Part shown: positions 22,775 through 35,181 of the stretch, one piece after another
Layout of the letters: each line of letters begins with the position of its first letter
Position numbering within the stretch: position 1 is the stretch's first letter
Assembly: GCA_020310875.1 (NCBI GenBank)
Contig: CM035432.1
Coordinates: forward strand, 90,331,554 to 90,395,553
Direction: 5' to 3'
Length of the DNA: 64,000 bases
Source: Ceratopteris richardii
Taxonomy: Eukaryota; Streptophyta; Polypodiopsida; Polypodiales; Pteridaceae
Notes under the pieces: generated by a model
The model's database searches: none
Told to the model about the DNA's origin: nothing
The model's input: the letters and a program-made list of their open reading frames with translations, nothing else
Translations under genes and position numbers: made by a program

Positions 22775-23966
22775 GGTCGGCCAATATGTGCGCTTTGCCT
22801 GGTTTGGTTACCACTGTGAATTGAAATTCTTGTAGGAGTAGCATCCACCTCATCAATTGCCCTGATAGCTCGGGTTTATTAATGATATACTTTAGGGCTT
22901 CATGATCCACATAAAACATGAAATGCTTTCCCATCAGGTAATGTCGATACTTGTTTACCGCAAAGATCATTGAGAGGCATTCCTTTTCTGTAGTCGTGTA
23001 GTTTCTTTCAGTGCTATTCAAGTTTCGACTTGCGTAATAAATAGGGTGGTCCAATTTCCTTTCATCGGCTTGACATAGCACTGCTCCAACCACAGTATGA
23101 GAAGCGTCGGTATGCACATGAAATTCTTTCGTCCAGTCGGGTGCTACCAAAATCGGTGCATTTATCAATTTATTTTTGATCAATTCGAATGCAACTTGAC
23201 ACTCTCCAGTCCATTGGTATTGTTGGTCTTTCCTCAAAAGATTCGTCAGTGGTGCTGCTATTGATGCAAAATTTAATATAAATCGTCGATAATAATTAGC
23301 ATGCCCCAAGAATCCTCTGAGTTGCCGCAAGTTTTGAGGAGGTGGAAGTTGTCCAATTTTTTCCACTTTATCCTCGTCAACCGCAATCCCTTTTTCGGAA
23401 ATAACATGTCCCAAAAGCAATCCTCTTCGTACTCCAAATGTACACTTTTCAGGATTTAATGCGATGCCTTTTTCGATGCTTCTTCTTAAAATAGCTTCAA
23501 TCCTCTCCATCATGTTTTCATCATTGCCCCTGATTGCAAAATCATCGAGGAATATCTCCATCCAATCCTGCAAATAGTCTTGATATGCAGCTATCATTGC
23601 TCTCTAAAATGTGGCTGGTGCATTGCATAATCCAAATGGCATCACACGATATGCATACGTACCCCATTCTGTGGTGAAAGTAGTTTTTGATTGATCCTCC
23701 TCATGGATTTGGATCTGGTTGTACCCACTGAAACCATCCAAAAATGAGTACAATTTATGGCCAGCCACTCTGTCCAAGATTTGATCAGTAAACGGCAAAG
23801 GGAAGTGATCCTTTTTTGTGCGCTCGTTCAACTTACGATAATCTATGCAAATACGGATTTTCTTATTTTTCTTCGGAACAACTACAATTGGTGATACCCA
23901 CTCGTTGGATGCGATGGGATATATGAATCCTGCTTCCAATAACTTAGTCAATTCCAGCTTGATCAA
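22610..23966 (-). pseudogene. Element D reverse transcriptase and RNase H
   Basis: Tat/Athila-like pol. RT: LLEAGFIYPIASNEWVSPIV, VPKKNKKIRICIDYRKLN, LYSFLDGFSGYNQIQI, VMPFGLCNAPATF, a TAG at 23604, then the catalytic stretch MEIFLDDFAIRG, so the DD pair is present as LDDF. RNase H: FHVHTDASHTVVGAVLCQ, YYASRNLNSTERNYTTTEKE and FYVDHEALKYIINKP. Only the 23604 stop interrupts the frame before the tandem duplication. It shares its frame with the protease-linker segment upstream, separated by a TGA at 23997. Confidence 0.93.
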
Positions 23967-23996
23967 TTCCGAGTAGACTGGATTCGTCTGCCTGAG

Positions 23997-25080
23997 TCAT
24001 TGACATATTGGTCGGGTGCCTTCTTCCAAGTCTATATAATGTTGGCAGATTCGGGGATCAATTCCTCTCAGATCACTGTATGACCATGCAAAGGCCTTGC
24101 TGAAATTTTTGAGTGCCAATTTAATACAATCTCGTACTTCATCTGGTAGCTCTGACCCCACACTCAAGAACTTTTCTGGAAAAACTTCCCATTTTTCCAA
24201 CTGAGCTTCTCGCGAATATTCCTTATTCCTTGATGACACTGTGATTGGAACGTGCTCTCCAATCACGCGTGCATGGTTGGCCAGTAAATCATTGTTTTGT
24301 TCTTTCTCATCCGCACCCAATTTCTTTAGTTCAACTTTTGTAATGGCTTCCCGCACTTTAGTTTTACTTTCCGCTTCTTTGTCCGCTTGTCGACTTCTCC
24401 TTAGAAGCTCTTCTTCTAGCATTCTAACCCTTTCTCTCAACTGTTGCACTTCCATTGTCGGAGCTAACTCCAGTTTCAACTCTTCTTTTGAAGTTCCCTT
24501 CTCTAGGGATTGAGTAGCTTTATTTTCCTTTGCGTCTATACTCAACATGTAGCACTCAAATTCACTTGTATGTGTCAACCATTCTAGCAACTCCTGGTCT
24601 GAGTCATCCTTATAACATAGTGGATCTTTGTACTCGCCCACTTTCGCATGTTGGAGGTTGGCCAATTGCAGATTAAATCCATCCTGTGAAAGGTCCTTAG
24701 AAGTCTCCATGCGCAGGGCAAATCTTACCCGCGCCATTTCTTGTCTAACCTTTTCCTTCGCTTTTTGCTCCCTTTCCTCAGCTGTTGTCGATTTCTTGCC
24801 GGTCAAGTTTGGAGACACTTGAAGTTGTATTCGATCAACCTTTGGTCCAATTGTGATAAATCCTGTGCACCAATCGTGCACACATTCGGCTTGCACCAGC
24901 CATGGCCGTCCAAGTAAGATCGAGAAGGTAGCCTCTGAGGTCCTTGGTCTTACTATCAGATAATCAACCTTAAACTCTAGACCGCCCACAATTGTGCTTA
25001 CATTCTTCAAAAGGCCTGCAGGCTTCACTTGTGTTTGATCTGCCATTCTCAAGGACATCGACGTTTCTTCCATGTGGTTG
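23997..25080 (-). pseudogene. Element D protease C-terminal part and pol linker
   Basis: The frame begins in the middle of a retropepsin: MSLRMADQTQVKPAGLLKNV and FSILLGRPWL are the distal signatures of plant gypsy proteases, but the D-S/T-G-A active site is missing upstream. A long charged, coiled-coil-like linker follows (EEREQKAKEKVRQEMARV; LRERVRMLEEELLRRSRQ), then the pre-RT segment IKLALKNFSKAFAWSYSDL. A TGA at 23997 replaces an Arg codon. The sequence beyond about 25080 is CA/CT-rich and does not look coding, so the protease is 5' truncated. Confidence 0.85.
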
Positions 25081-25330
25081 AGGCGGATTCTCATGCATAT
25101 GTCCACACACACCCAATCATGCCCACGTCCATCCCCATACTTTAGTTCACCCTCTCCTTTTACTCGCCCCCTTATGCACCCATACACATCACACATGCAC
25201 TCCCTCCCCTACACACATACATTTACATGCATCATCATGCACATGCCCCTTTTATACCACCACACGCACACACACCCTTACACATAAACCACTTTTGGCC
25301 CCTTTTTATCTCATGCACTTACACACTCAC

Positions 25331-25480
25331 AGTCTAGGTCACTCTCTTCCCTTCTTCATTTCCCACACATTCACTTCCCCCTTCCTTGTTTCTCTCTCTT
25401 TTTGCAGTCTAGGTCACTCTCTTCCCTTCTTCATTTCCCACACATTCACTTCCCCCTTCCTTGTTTCTCTCTCTTTTTGC
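25331..25480. repeat. 75-bp tandem duplication
   Basis: 25331-25405 and 25406-25480 are identical by eye (starting AGTCTAGGTCACTCTCTTCC). They sit in the low-complexity CA/CT-rich leader of element D. Confidence 0.95.
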
Positions 25481-27328
25481 ACTTTCCTGCATGCATCAGC
25501 CCTTACCTCTCTTTCATGCATCCCCTTCCTCATACACACTCACTTACACACACATACACTTATACCCACTCTCACTCTTTCCTACTCTCACTCCACCACA
25601 CAACCATAAACATATGTATTCATACACCCTCTTGAGAAGAAAACTAGTATAGAGCAAACGTTAGCTATTCGATTCTTCACATGTCCGAAATAGATTCAGC
25701 GTGGATGAATTGCTGCTCCTCGAAAACCTAAATTCTCTGTCAAGAATTTGCTTTTCAGCTTGGTAAGTGCAGAATGCCACCAGTGTGAAGAAAGGCATGG
25801 ATCTCCGATAAGGCTTCAATGTAGCACGCCAGATTGTATAGTACCCATGGATACAATGCAGCTCCGTATGACTAGAAGTTCAAACAAGCTGAATCACATG
25901 TGTATCGATGATGTGTGTGTGAGAATGATGTTCCGAGACACACAGAACTTAGAAACATATCTTTTGCTGGAGGTAGATCATCAACACCCGAGTCAAATAT
26001 GCATGAAGAATCCAGCATAGACCAACGGGTGATAACACGCCATCATTGCTCACGTTTGACCCTTTGAAGGAAACAATGTTCCCCCCCCCCCCCCCCCGTG
26101 TGTCAATATACACAGTAGTAATAAATGTTGAGTAGAACTTTGAAAACCCGAGAACCGCAGCAGCCAACCCTTCCTTTTCTATCTACTCTAATCCCACAAT
26201 TGAAGCAGTTTCTGTCGCCCTCCCAGATAATCCTCGGTGTATACATACCAAAGACTTCTGCCTTCAATCTCCCTCGATATCTTCAACATTTCCTAAAGAA
26301 AACCGGTCTCGCCTTTTGTGCCTTTGCTTGAGTACAGAAAAGATGAGTTTTTTTCAGTAGCAAGATTCCCTAAATGTTTTGGAATAATCTCTCTCTCTCC
26401 CCCAAAACTACTACCTAAGTTTTTGCCACCCTTTTCATCCCAAAAGCTAGAGCTGAATAAACAGAGAACAGCAACCAGTGCTGACACAAGTATATATTAT
26501 GAGCAAAGACAAACTAGGCTTAAGACTTCTTGCAACAAGCGTCCAAGCAACAGTAGCATTATGATAGACATTGAATGTGCTGCGTGGTAAACAATCTTCC
26601 TAGAAAGTATATTTCTCTTACCCGTTTCAGCTGCAAATCTCACCAAAGCTTCCTTCCCTTGCAAGAGCATTCCCGCCACCACTCTGATGCCCTCTATCTT
26701 CCTTCGGACAGGCCTCTTTCTTCCATATCTTCCCCCTTCGTCTCTAAGGTGATACCCCCGATACCCTATGCACAGTAGCCCCCCCTCTTCAGTGTCCGCT
26801 GCACTCTTCTTTGGCCACGTCCAAAAGAACTTCCCCCACACGAGCAAGAGCGAGTCCAAGAACAGCAATAGAAGGCACGACACACGAAAAAACTCTCGGT
26901 ATTAGAACAGCTGCTGCGACCTTTCCCCCGAGTCCCTCCTCAGAGCTTGCTGTCCAAAAAACGAAGAAGAAGGCTCCGCTCACGCTCCCCTCGATATATG
27001 CCTCAGCCCCAATCACATAGAGCCAAAAAAAACAATTGCTGCAGATGAGAAGAGGCGAAGAAGAATGGAGAGAGAGAGATTCTTCTGACAGAAGAAACCT
27101 CCCCCCCTTTTCTGTTGCTGTCTTTGTTTTTTTTTTGAACAGTGCTTTTTTCATTTTGATGGGACCTCTCCTCCCACACCTTGACCTATTTTCCACAAGA
27201 AAATAACATTCAAGACCACACTATCAAATGATTACTCAATAACGGCATCTTTCCAATTAGGGATAGAACCTTTTCAAATTCACCTTATTGACTGAAAATG
27301 TGTATCATGCAAGCATAATGATCCAAGC
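25481..27328. other. Element D 5' internal region without gag
   Basis: An LTR element should carry gag here, but no Gag or zinc knuckle is visible on the - strand. The sequence is CA/CT-rich to about 25640, then mixed, with a C-run at 26081-26097 and pyrimidine-rich stretches to 27200. Open frames exist on both strands (for example 26497-26883 and 26789-27196, - strand) but have no recognisable domain. Confidence 0.4.
27310..27326 (-). promoter_or_regulatory. Possible primer binding site of element D
   Basis: Directly inside the 5' repeat, the - strand reads CCCA, GCT, then TGGATCATTATGCTTGC. A TGG start 3 nt from the repeat end fits a PBS, but I cannot match the rest to a tRNA 3' end. Confidence 0.3.
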
Positions 27329-28766
27329 TGGGAGTTATCCCATAGTCTTTACTCATAATCTCAAAGTACGTTTGAGCCTCCTTCATAATACCCAAAGAAC
27401 TGCATGAATGCAAGAGCACAAGAATGTGACCGAAGTTGGGTCTATACCTTCTCTTATCGTTTCATTGAACAAGTAAAACACAATAACATGCTCTCCAACT
27501 TGGCCATAACCTGCAATCAGTGAGGTCCATGCAACAACTGTCCTTTTATGAAGTTCAAAGAATACATGATAGGAATTCAAAAGTGACCCACATTTCACAT
27601 ACATATCTACTAGCGCATTCCCAAAAATGTAGTCTTCCCTAGTATACCCCTGTCGAATGGCTTCTGCATGCACCATTCTTCCCTTATCAGCTGCTCCAAA
27701 ATTGGAGCAGGCCTTCAGCAGGCACAACAATGTTACTGAATTTGGAAAGAGTCCTTCACATTTTATTTCCTTGAAGCAGTGGTGGGCTCTCTCACCCTAC
27801 CCATCTAGGGCATATCCTGCAATAAGAGCAGTCCAGGCAACAATATTGTGCACTGGAAGCTCATCAAAAACCTCCTGTGCTGCTACAAGTTCCCCAATTT
27901 TGGCATACATGTCCACCAAAGCACTTCCAATAGTAACATTTTCATTAAGGAAGCCCTTTCTAGCAATCTCTGCATGAACTTCTTTACCCTCGTTAACTGC
28001 TGCTATGCTGCCATAGACCTTAAGAATGCATCTCCACACCACTGCATCCAGTGGCAAACCCTCATGATTCATTTGTTTGAATAGATCAAGATCTTTCTCA
28101 CCCTCACCATGACAGCAATATCCTGCAATGAGCATTGTCCAAGATACAACATTTTGTGTTGGGAGTTCATTGAAAATCATTCGTGCCTTTTCCAAGGCAC
28201 CACACTTAGAATACATGTCTATTAGGGCATTCCCAAGAACAAGATTTATATTTAGATGCCCATGTTTAACAATTTCAATGTGAACTTCACTGCCCTTTTC
28301 TACTGCCCTAAGATTACCACAAGCTTTCAGTAAACACGTAAATGTTGTTGCATCAGGAAGCACACCTGCTCTCTGCATTTGGTTGAAGCACGTAAGAACC
28401 TTTGTATAGTGTCCATGTTTGGCATAGCCTAGAAGCACGGTTGTGCTCAATAAGCCCCTGTTTACAGCTTCAGCATATAGAAATTTGCCTTTCTGCAATT
28501 CCCTTTGTTCAGTGGCTTCCTTGAGCAAAACAAGGACAGCGGCAGCTTCTTGAAAAATATCAGTCCTCCTGCCCAATATTAACTGATATTGGTTGACCAA
28601 CAGTAGTATCAAGTTTCCAATTCATCCTGATCATGATGTCGTCATGTAGTTGCAAATACCTCCCTTTAAACATTTGATCACTCTTCAAGTACCTGTAATC
28701 AAACATCTTCTTCTGCCAAATAGCAACACATTAATGTGTACAAACCAATCATTTCTTGAGCTAACA
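27329..28766 (-). repeat. Element D 5' LTR-like repeat carrying PPR fragment
   Basis: This 1438-bp partner of 17644-19067 is in the same orientation and about 98% identical by hand count. On the - strand it runs TGTTAGCTC...ATAACTCCCA. Its outer (upper) edge abuts the repeat at 28767, which resembles the copia LTR at 14485. Confidence 0.7.
27383..28612 (-). pseudogene. PPR protein fragment, copy 2
   Basis: PLS-type PPR sequence open for 271 codons (28612-27797), a TAG, then open again in the next frame segment (27730-27383). Repeats include FTCLLKACGNLRAVEKGSEV, LGNALIDMYSKCGALEKARM, NVVSWTMLIAGYCC, IGSALVDMYAKIGELVAA and FGNALVDMYVKCGSL. The first unit is internally shortened: LYAEAVNRGLLSTTVLLGYA lacks the usual 50-residue middle. 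The stop at 27797 (GAT GGG TAG) is a CAG in copy 1. No transit peptide or E/DYW domain is visible. PPR proteins process or edit organellar RNA; this truncated copy is unlikely to do so. Confidence 0.87.
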
Positions 28767-29545
28767 ATCCTCTAATCAATGGATCAAAACAGATAAGTAA
28801 AAAGTTGAATCAAGATCATAGACTTGCTATTTTTGGTCTCTGCATATGTTAAGATAAGTGATCAGTGCTCTCAATCTGCTAGCGATTGGCTAAATTCCTT
28901 TTGGGAGTATCTAGTTATCTTAGACAGCTACCAATCATGTGTTAATTCAATAAAAAAGATGGACTACACACTTAAAATGATGCTTAACAAGTTAGAGGAC
29001 TTGCCCAACATTTTTGGGGTGCTTCAGTGTGCAGACTAGAGAGTAAAGATATGATGATATCTCATGATTGAAAAAAACAATAACAATGAAACTTTGTAGC
29101 TATGAACTACACATTATACTGAATCCATAGTACTTTAAATCACATCAAATGATCAATCATGCACCGACAACAAGCTCTAAGAAGTTCACTGTGTTGAGAT
29201 GATCATAGCAAAGAAGTGAAGTAGAGAAGTAATCAATGTATATATAAATTAATTCACATAGAAATACAATGACATTTGAAATGTTCAATTGAAAAATGTG
29301 AGGGTAGTGAAGGATCTATGGATTAAGCTCACTAATCACAAATTGAGCATCCCTCTCAAATGATCTCATACTCGGGCTATTGCACGTGAGCCTTTTTTAT
29401 CCTCTTTTATAGTTAAAGTTGGAGCCAAGCTTTGAATTCAAAATCAAATTCTCACCATAAAATGAGTCCTAAATTATAGGATTTAGTCTCTCATCAATCA
29501 TCTACCAAGTAACCTGAGATTTGACTCCTCCTAACTCCTCTAGTG
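28767..29545 (-). repeat. Diverged second copy of the copia LTR-like repeat
   Basis: It matches 14487-15265 in order and orientation (shared blocks such as ATCCTCTAATCAATGGATCA, GACTTGCTATTTTTGGTCTC and GGGGTGCTTCAGTGTGCAGA). It lacks the initial TG and the final ~110 bp. It may be the other LTR of the copia at 15.4-17.6 kb, with element D nested inside, or an unrelated solo copy. Confidence 0.55.
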
Positions 29546-30382
29546 GTTAATAAAAGCATGCACATGTATTCTTTTGTGTTATAGAACTCCTTTGCAAGTA
29601 TTAGAGCAAGAAGAAATTTACTTGTAGAGACTGGATGATACAGATATATGATCTTTGTCATAGCTATCTACAATTATGTGCATGTCAAGAAACAAGAGAT
29701 GTTTGGAGGATAGAATCCTTAGAACAACCAAAAGTTTCTTCAAGTGATATATATGGAGTCACTTAGTTGAAGCAGCTAATTGGAATCATATAAATTGATG
29801 TCAAGGATGTTTTTCTATGCATCAAAGTTGCAAGTATTTGGTAATTCATGAGTGCATGAATACCTCTTCATGGGAGTATTTTTACATACAATTGATATAC
29901 AATTATGTTCCCAAGTTGCATAACATTGTGCTACGTTTGTGGTTATCCATAGAAGTATCACATGACCGCATGTGATTGTTTAACATGAGACTTAACGATT
30001 GTGAAAGAATCACAATGATTAGGAAGACGTCCAACGATGTCTAATCTCATTTGATAAGTGGATAGCGTGTCAATTATTGGTTTCCAAAAGGCAATTTAGA
30101 TTACTAATTTGTTTCCATTGATTTCAGACGATCAATATACGCATGAGTATATATCCATATCATAATTCATTCAAAATAATGGATGAGCATGCCCAATTAT
30201 AAGGATTAAAATTTCTTACCATTCTTAAATTTCACAAATAATTATTGGATATAGTTAGAGAGGTATCAGCCTCATAAATATTTGGATGTTACTCTTTGTG
30301 GGAATTTCCAAATTGATTGAAATTCGGAGAGCAGGTAGGTGAGAGGTGTTTTGAAATTCGTCCTATTTTTAAGTGTTTTGGA
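29546..30382. other. No recognisable gene
   Basis: AT-rich sequence with no domain, RNA gene or repeat boundary that I can support. Confidence 0.35.
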
Positions 30383-30514
30383 TGTTGGAGTTTGAGGACT
30401 ATGGAGATAGATGATCATAGGCATATATACAAGCCAAGGGAACAAACATACTAAAGAGGAAAAAAAGTGCCTCTATAGTCCTAAGTGTGTTCACACACAT
30501 CACTAGTATCAACA
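30383..30514 (-). repeat. Copia family A 3' LTR with internal deletion
   Basis: The + strand starts TGTTGGAGTTTGAGGACTA and ends CACTAGTATCAACA, matching both ends of the family LTR in reverse, but it is only 132 bp against about 229. The middle block with the GAAGAAGAAGCTTGGAGC sequence is missing. Confidence 0.75.
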
Positions 30515-32990
30515 AAGCCCTCCTAGGAATAATGTATTGAACAAGTACTTGACACTCATATATAAGGAAGTGCCAATCTATGTGGAATGAAGTCAATCCC
30601 CAAAAGGAAGTAAGACCAAAGCTTTGTGAAAATCTTCAAACTTCTCCCTAGGCAGAGATTTTGTGAAAAGGTCTACAACATTATCCTGTGTGGGTAATCT
30701 CCCCAATAGAGAGTCTCTCCCTCACATATGGATATTGCACCTCAATGTGCTTTGTGAAAGCATGAAACACAATGTTCCTCACAACTTCCAATGTGTTGTA
30801 ATCGTAAGTAAAGATGGTGGTGGCAAAAGAGTAACCAACCCCCAAGGCATTCAAAGCACTCTGAGCCAGACACACTCAATGGTCACTATGAAAGCTAACC
30901 TATACTAAGCCTCATAACTAGAAGTGGCCACAATAGGTTGCTGCTTGCTCAACCAATTTTTGCATGAGATACTAAGCATGAAGAAAAAACCACTCATGGA
31001 CACACAAGTGTCATAGGAACCCACCCAATCCAAGTCAGAAATGGCACGTAAATCTATCAACAATGATCCCCCGTTGAGATAAAACGATCTAAGTAGTCAG
31101 GTAATTATAGTAAAATGATAGGTAGGAGATGGTTGAGCCACACTTTTGATAAGAAAGAGATGGTTGAACTACACCCTAAGAGGCAGGATTAGGAAGTAAT
31201 CTTCAACCATGGCTTTTGGGGCAAGTGATTAGCCCATCACACTCCTAGGTGGGAGGTTGTGAGTTCAAATATCTTATAGCTCATTATATTGGTTGGAGCC
31301 TAGGAAGTAGGCTTGGGCAAGGCGTATTGACCCAATGGCCTCTAAAAAAGGTGCTTGGGCACTCTATCATGTGAAAAGTACTAAGGAGGAACGTGGCACT
31401 TTGAAAATTCTACCCAATAAAGATTGGAGTGTATCTCTCAATTTGTAGGTCAGATTGAGGCATGTAAGGTACAAACAAAAATGTCAAATAAACTGAGCTA
31501 ACTAGGAAGTGTGAAGCCCAGGGGACACCTTGGGTGCCACTTGTGGGTGAGAATGAGGTTCAAGATACTAAGGTTGAGAACAGGGTTCAAGACATCAAGG
31601 TTGCAAACAAAGTTCATGAAACTATGCAAGGTTCAGGATATCAATTTAAGGGTATGTTAAGGAATTCAAGAGCTGATCATGGATGCTAGAGGGATACAAG
31701 AACAGATTATTAAGGACAATGATCAATGAGGAGGTACCAATAGGTTGTGAGTTCAAATCTCCTATAGTTCATTACAGTAACATGCGAATAGTGAAAGATG
31801 TGCTTAACTACCTTCCAATCCTTAACACATGGGCAATGCATAAACCTCCTCATCTGAGAGAGAATAGAATAACATCAAATGAATCTCCAGTAACATGAAG
31901 ACTCAATCATAGGCATATTTCCATGGGAATGGCAATAGGTTTGCAATACTCAATTCCAAAACACTACAAAAATGTGTCAGTATATTTTGTTTCTTACAAA
32001 GCTATTCTCCCATCAATTTGCATAAATTGAATGCCCAAATAATGATGCAAATGCCCCAATTCTAACATCTCAAAAGAGGCATGCGAATTCGTCTGATATT
32101 TAAAATATGATTCTCGTTAGGAAGAGTGATCAACATATCATCAACATATACAACAATGGTAAGAAGTACAACATTTGCATGATTAACATATAAGGTATTC
32201 TCAATTGTACTGTTCTCAAATCCAAGTGTTAGAAAGTAGGCATGTATCTTTTCATACCTTCAAACCATACAATGCCTTTTTCAACCTACACACTTTGTTT
32301 TCATGCCCTTTCTACACAAAACCACATGGCTAAAATATATAAATTTCTTCATGTAAATTACCATTCAAAAATGTAGTTTGAATGTCCAATTGATGTACAT
32401 TGCTACCATGATAAGATACAAGTGCAAAAATGCTAGGAATGGTGACCATTCATCATGTGGGAGCAAAGGCCTCATCAAAATCAATGCCCTTCTTTTGAGC
32501 ATAATCTTTGGCAACAAGCCTAGCTTTATACCTATGAGTTGTTCCATTAGGTTTACACTTCAACTTGATACCCATTTAGTACTATTGGTTTTTTTTCCTA
32601 GAGGCAAATCACATAAAGCCCAAATACCATTCTTCATAATGGCATCATATTTTCATTGCATAAAAGCCATCCAATTTTTTGAATTTTTTGCTTCATCAAA
32701 AGAAATAGACCCATTGTTGTCACAAAGAATAGAGATAGCCATTGCATAACAATGTGATGCAAAAGAAGCATTATGAGAGCCTGAACAAGTATATTATTTT
32801 CCTCTTTTATGTTAGGCTTCTCGTTAATAAGTGCACCATGTAAATTTGCATCAGAAATGGAATGATATCTACCATTATTTGAAACCTGTGAAGGTTACGA
32901 ATTTGCCTCATTAGGAGCAATACTTTAATATCCACCTATAAAAGTAGGCAACAAAGCATCATACACATCCTTTGAGCCCAAAAATGTGTA
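30515..32990 (-). pseudogene. Copia family A pol relic (RT, RNase H, integrase tail)
   Basis: Continues the element of the preceding LTR on the - strand. RNase H near 30875: LGVGYSFATTIFTYDYNTL, VVRNIVFHAFTKHIEVQYPY. The stretch at 31785-32340 follows the RT of the other family copies in antisense, including the catalytic region near 32140. 32350-32780 corresponds to the RT N-terminus and linker. It reaches the integrase tail near 32950. Stops and frameshifts are frequent, and about 680 bp of foreign sequence is inserted at 31103-31785. Confidence 0.8.
31205..31400 (+). mobile_element. tRNA-derived SINE-like insertion
   Basis: Inside the copia RNase H, TGGGGCAAGTGATTAGCCCA resembles a tRNA box A region, and 30 bp later GAGGTTGTGAGTTCAAATAT resembles box B (GGTTCGANNCC). 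The spacing and the intervening ACTCCTAGGTGGG fit a tRNA-derived SINE head. A second box-B-like block with the same tail (GGTTGTGAGTTCAAATCTCC) occurs at 31743-31762, near the other edge of the insert. Confidence 0.45.
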
Positions 32991-33039
32991 CATGTATAAT
33001 ATGTAGAGTATTCCCCCATGCACCTATATCAATCTTGTC

Positions 33040-33790
33040 GATCATGGGTTCACTCTCAAATATTTTCCTCCAAATGCTCCAAATGGGTACCTGTATCTTA
33101 ATTATAGACAAGGATGTCATGAAGGATATCAACTATGAGTTTTCCTAAGTAAGGTCTTAGGATTCTACTCATCAATTTCATGAACATGGTGAGGGAATTT
33201 GTTAGTCCAAAAGGCATGAACTAAGAATCCAAAATGCCTATACTTAGATTTGAAAGCTACCTTGAGGACATCTTCTGATTTGATCTTAATATGGTGATAT
33301 CATTTTTAAACGTCAAGCTTTGAGAATGTATTTTCTCCTTTCAATTGATCAAACAAATCATCTATTTCAGGCATTGGGTATTTTCCTTATCGTAACTTTA
33401 TTCAAAGCTTGATAATTGATACACAATCTCATTGACCCATCCTTTTTTCTTAACAAAGAGGATAGGCACTGCCCAAGGAGATTGGCCAGATTGAATCCTT
33501 AATCCACATATTCTTCCGATTTCCTTTCCATTTTAACTTTTTAGAAATATGAGATTTGATAGGGGGTTTACATATAGGCTTAGTATCTAGGAGAATTTTT
33601 ATAGAATGACGGGCTTGGCCACGAGATAGTGGTAAGCCATGGTGAAGTTCTTCTAGAAAAACATCTCGATAATTATTCATTAAACACTTAAACTTCAATT
33701 TAAACATTTCATGATTGGAAAATGAAACATATGGAACTCGATTTATATCATATACACAAATTACATCGATCAGAAGTATCATGTACACTT
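33040..33790 (-). pseudogene. Ty3/gypsy reverse transcriptase fragment
   Basis: Read leftward: NYRDVFLEELHHGLPLSRGQ (usually YxDVFPEELPxGLPPxR), LCIDYQALNKVTI, then GHFEF- and PFGLTNAP-equivalent blocks in shifted frames, and HDILVYN near the left end where the YIDDILVYSK box has lost its first Asp. No LTR or other domains are attached. The wording is chromovirus-like and differs from element D. Confidence 0.8.
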
Positions 33791-33954
33791 CCGCTTTATG
33801 AGTATTTACAAGCTTTTTCAGTTACATGATTGAGATCAGAGGAGTAATGGATACCATTTCTTTCAAATTCCAAAGTATTCTTCAAATAACTTCCTTTGAG
33901 ACATCTTCCAAAAATCCTAGATCCATTGCCTACCTAACACTAGATCATGTTTTT

Positions 33955-35110
33955 CAACCCTGTGGCTTTGTGCAGAAAGGGCATGAAAACTAGATGTGCA
34001 AGTTAAAGAAGGGATTATATGGTTTAAAGCAAGCACCACGTGCTTTGGTATGAAAAGATACATGCCTATCTCATTGCACATGGTTTTGAGAATAGTCCAA
34101 CTGAAAGCACCTTATATGTTAAGCGTGCTAATGATGTACTTTTGATCATTGTGGTCTATGTTGATGACATGCTGCTCATTGGTCCTCATGACACACATAT
34201 TGCTGATTTTAAGGCTGATTGGCATGCCTCATTTGAGATGTCTAATTTGGGGCATTTGCATCACTATTTGGGCATTCAATTTATGCAAGTTGATGGAGGA
34301 ATGGCCTTGTGTCAAACGAAATATATTGACACATTATTGCAGCATTTTGGCCTTGAAGACTATAAGCCTATTGCCACTCCTATGGAGATAGGTTTACGAT
34401 CGAGTCTTCATGATGCTGGATATGCATTTGATGTTGTTCTCTATCAGTAGGTTGTTGGATGCTTGATTTACTTATGCATTACTCAGTCAGATATTCACTT
34501 TGTTGACTCACAGATGAGCAGGTTTATGCATTGCCTAGGTCTCAAGCATTGGCAAGCAGTTAAGCACATCTTTGGCTACTTGAGTGGTACCCGACTACTT
34601 GGATTGTTTTATCCCAAGGGGGGATCACTATCGCCAAATTTGCATGAAAAAGCAATGATTAGGCTAGTTGCTATGAAACTCATGTGTCCACAAGTGGTGT
34701 TTGCTTCATGCTTGGTAGCTCATGTATATCTTGGTTGAGCAAGAAGCAACCTATCGTGGCAACTTCTAGTTGTGAGGCTGAGTATAGGGAAGCTTTCACA
34801 ACGACTATTGAGTGTGTGTCTCAGACGCCTTATGGCTGATTTGGGTGTTGGTCAGTCTTCTGCCACCACCATCTTCACTGACAGTCAGAGCACATTGGCA
34901 GTTGCGAGGAACCCTGTGTTCCATGCTCGCACTAAGCACATTGAGGTGCACTATCATTATGTTAGGGAGAGTTTCTCTACTGGGGAGATCAACTTGGCAT
35001 ATGTGCCCACACAGGAGAATATTGTAGACCTTTTTACAGAGGCTCTGCTTAGGGAAAAGTTTAAAGCTTTCCACAAAGCTTTGGGCTTACTTCTTTTTTT
35101 GGATTGATTC
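33955..35110 (+). pseudogene. Copia family A reverse transcriptase and RNase H
   Basis: Begins abruptly within RT: GLYGLKQAPRA (frame broken by one extra T near 34049), WYEKIHAYLIAHGFENSPTE, VVYVDDMLLIG with the intact YVDD box, LGHLHHYLGIQFMQ. RNase H follows with frame breaks: SLSPNLHEKAMIRL, then ATSSCEAEYREAFTTTIECV-type sequence, FTDSQSTLAVARNPVFHART, KHIEVHYHYVRESF and ENIVDLFTEALL. Gag, protease and integrase are absent; a 3' LTR follows at 35182. Confidence 0.88.
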
Positions 35111-35181
35111 CACATAGCTTGGCACATCCTTATACATGAGTGTCAGCTCCTTGTTCATTGCATCACTCCGAGGGGGGGATT

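Noticed and set aside
24241-24822. + strand Ser/Leu-rich frames opposite the gypsy linker
   Set aside because: Antisense shadows of the charged linker in element D pol.
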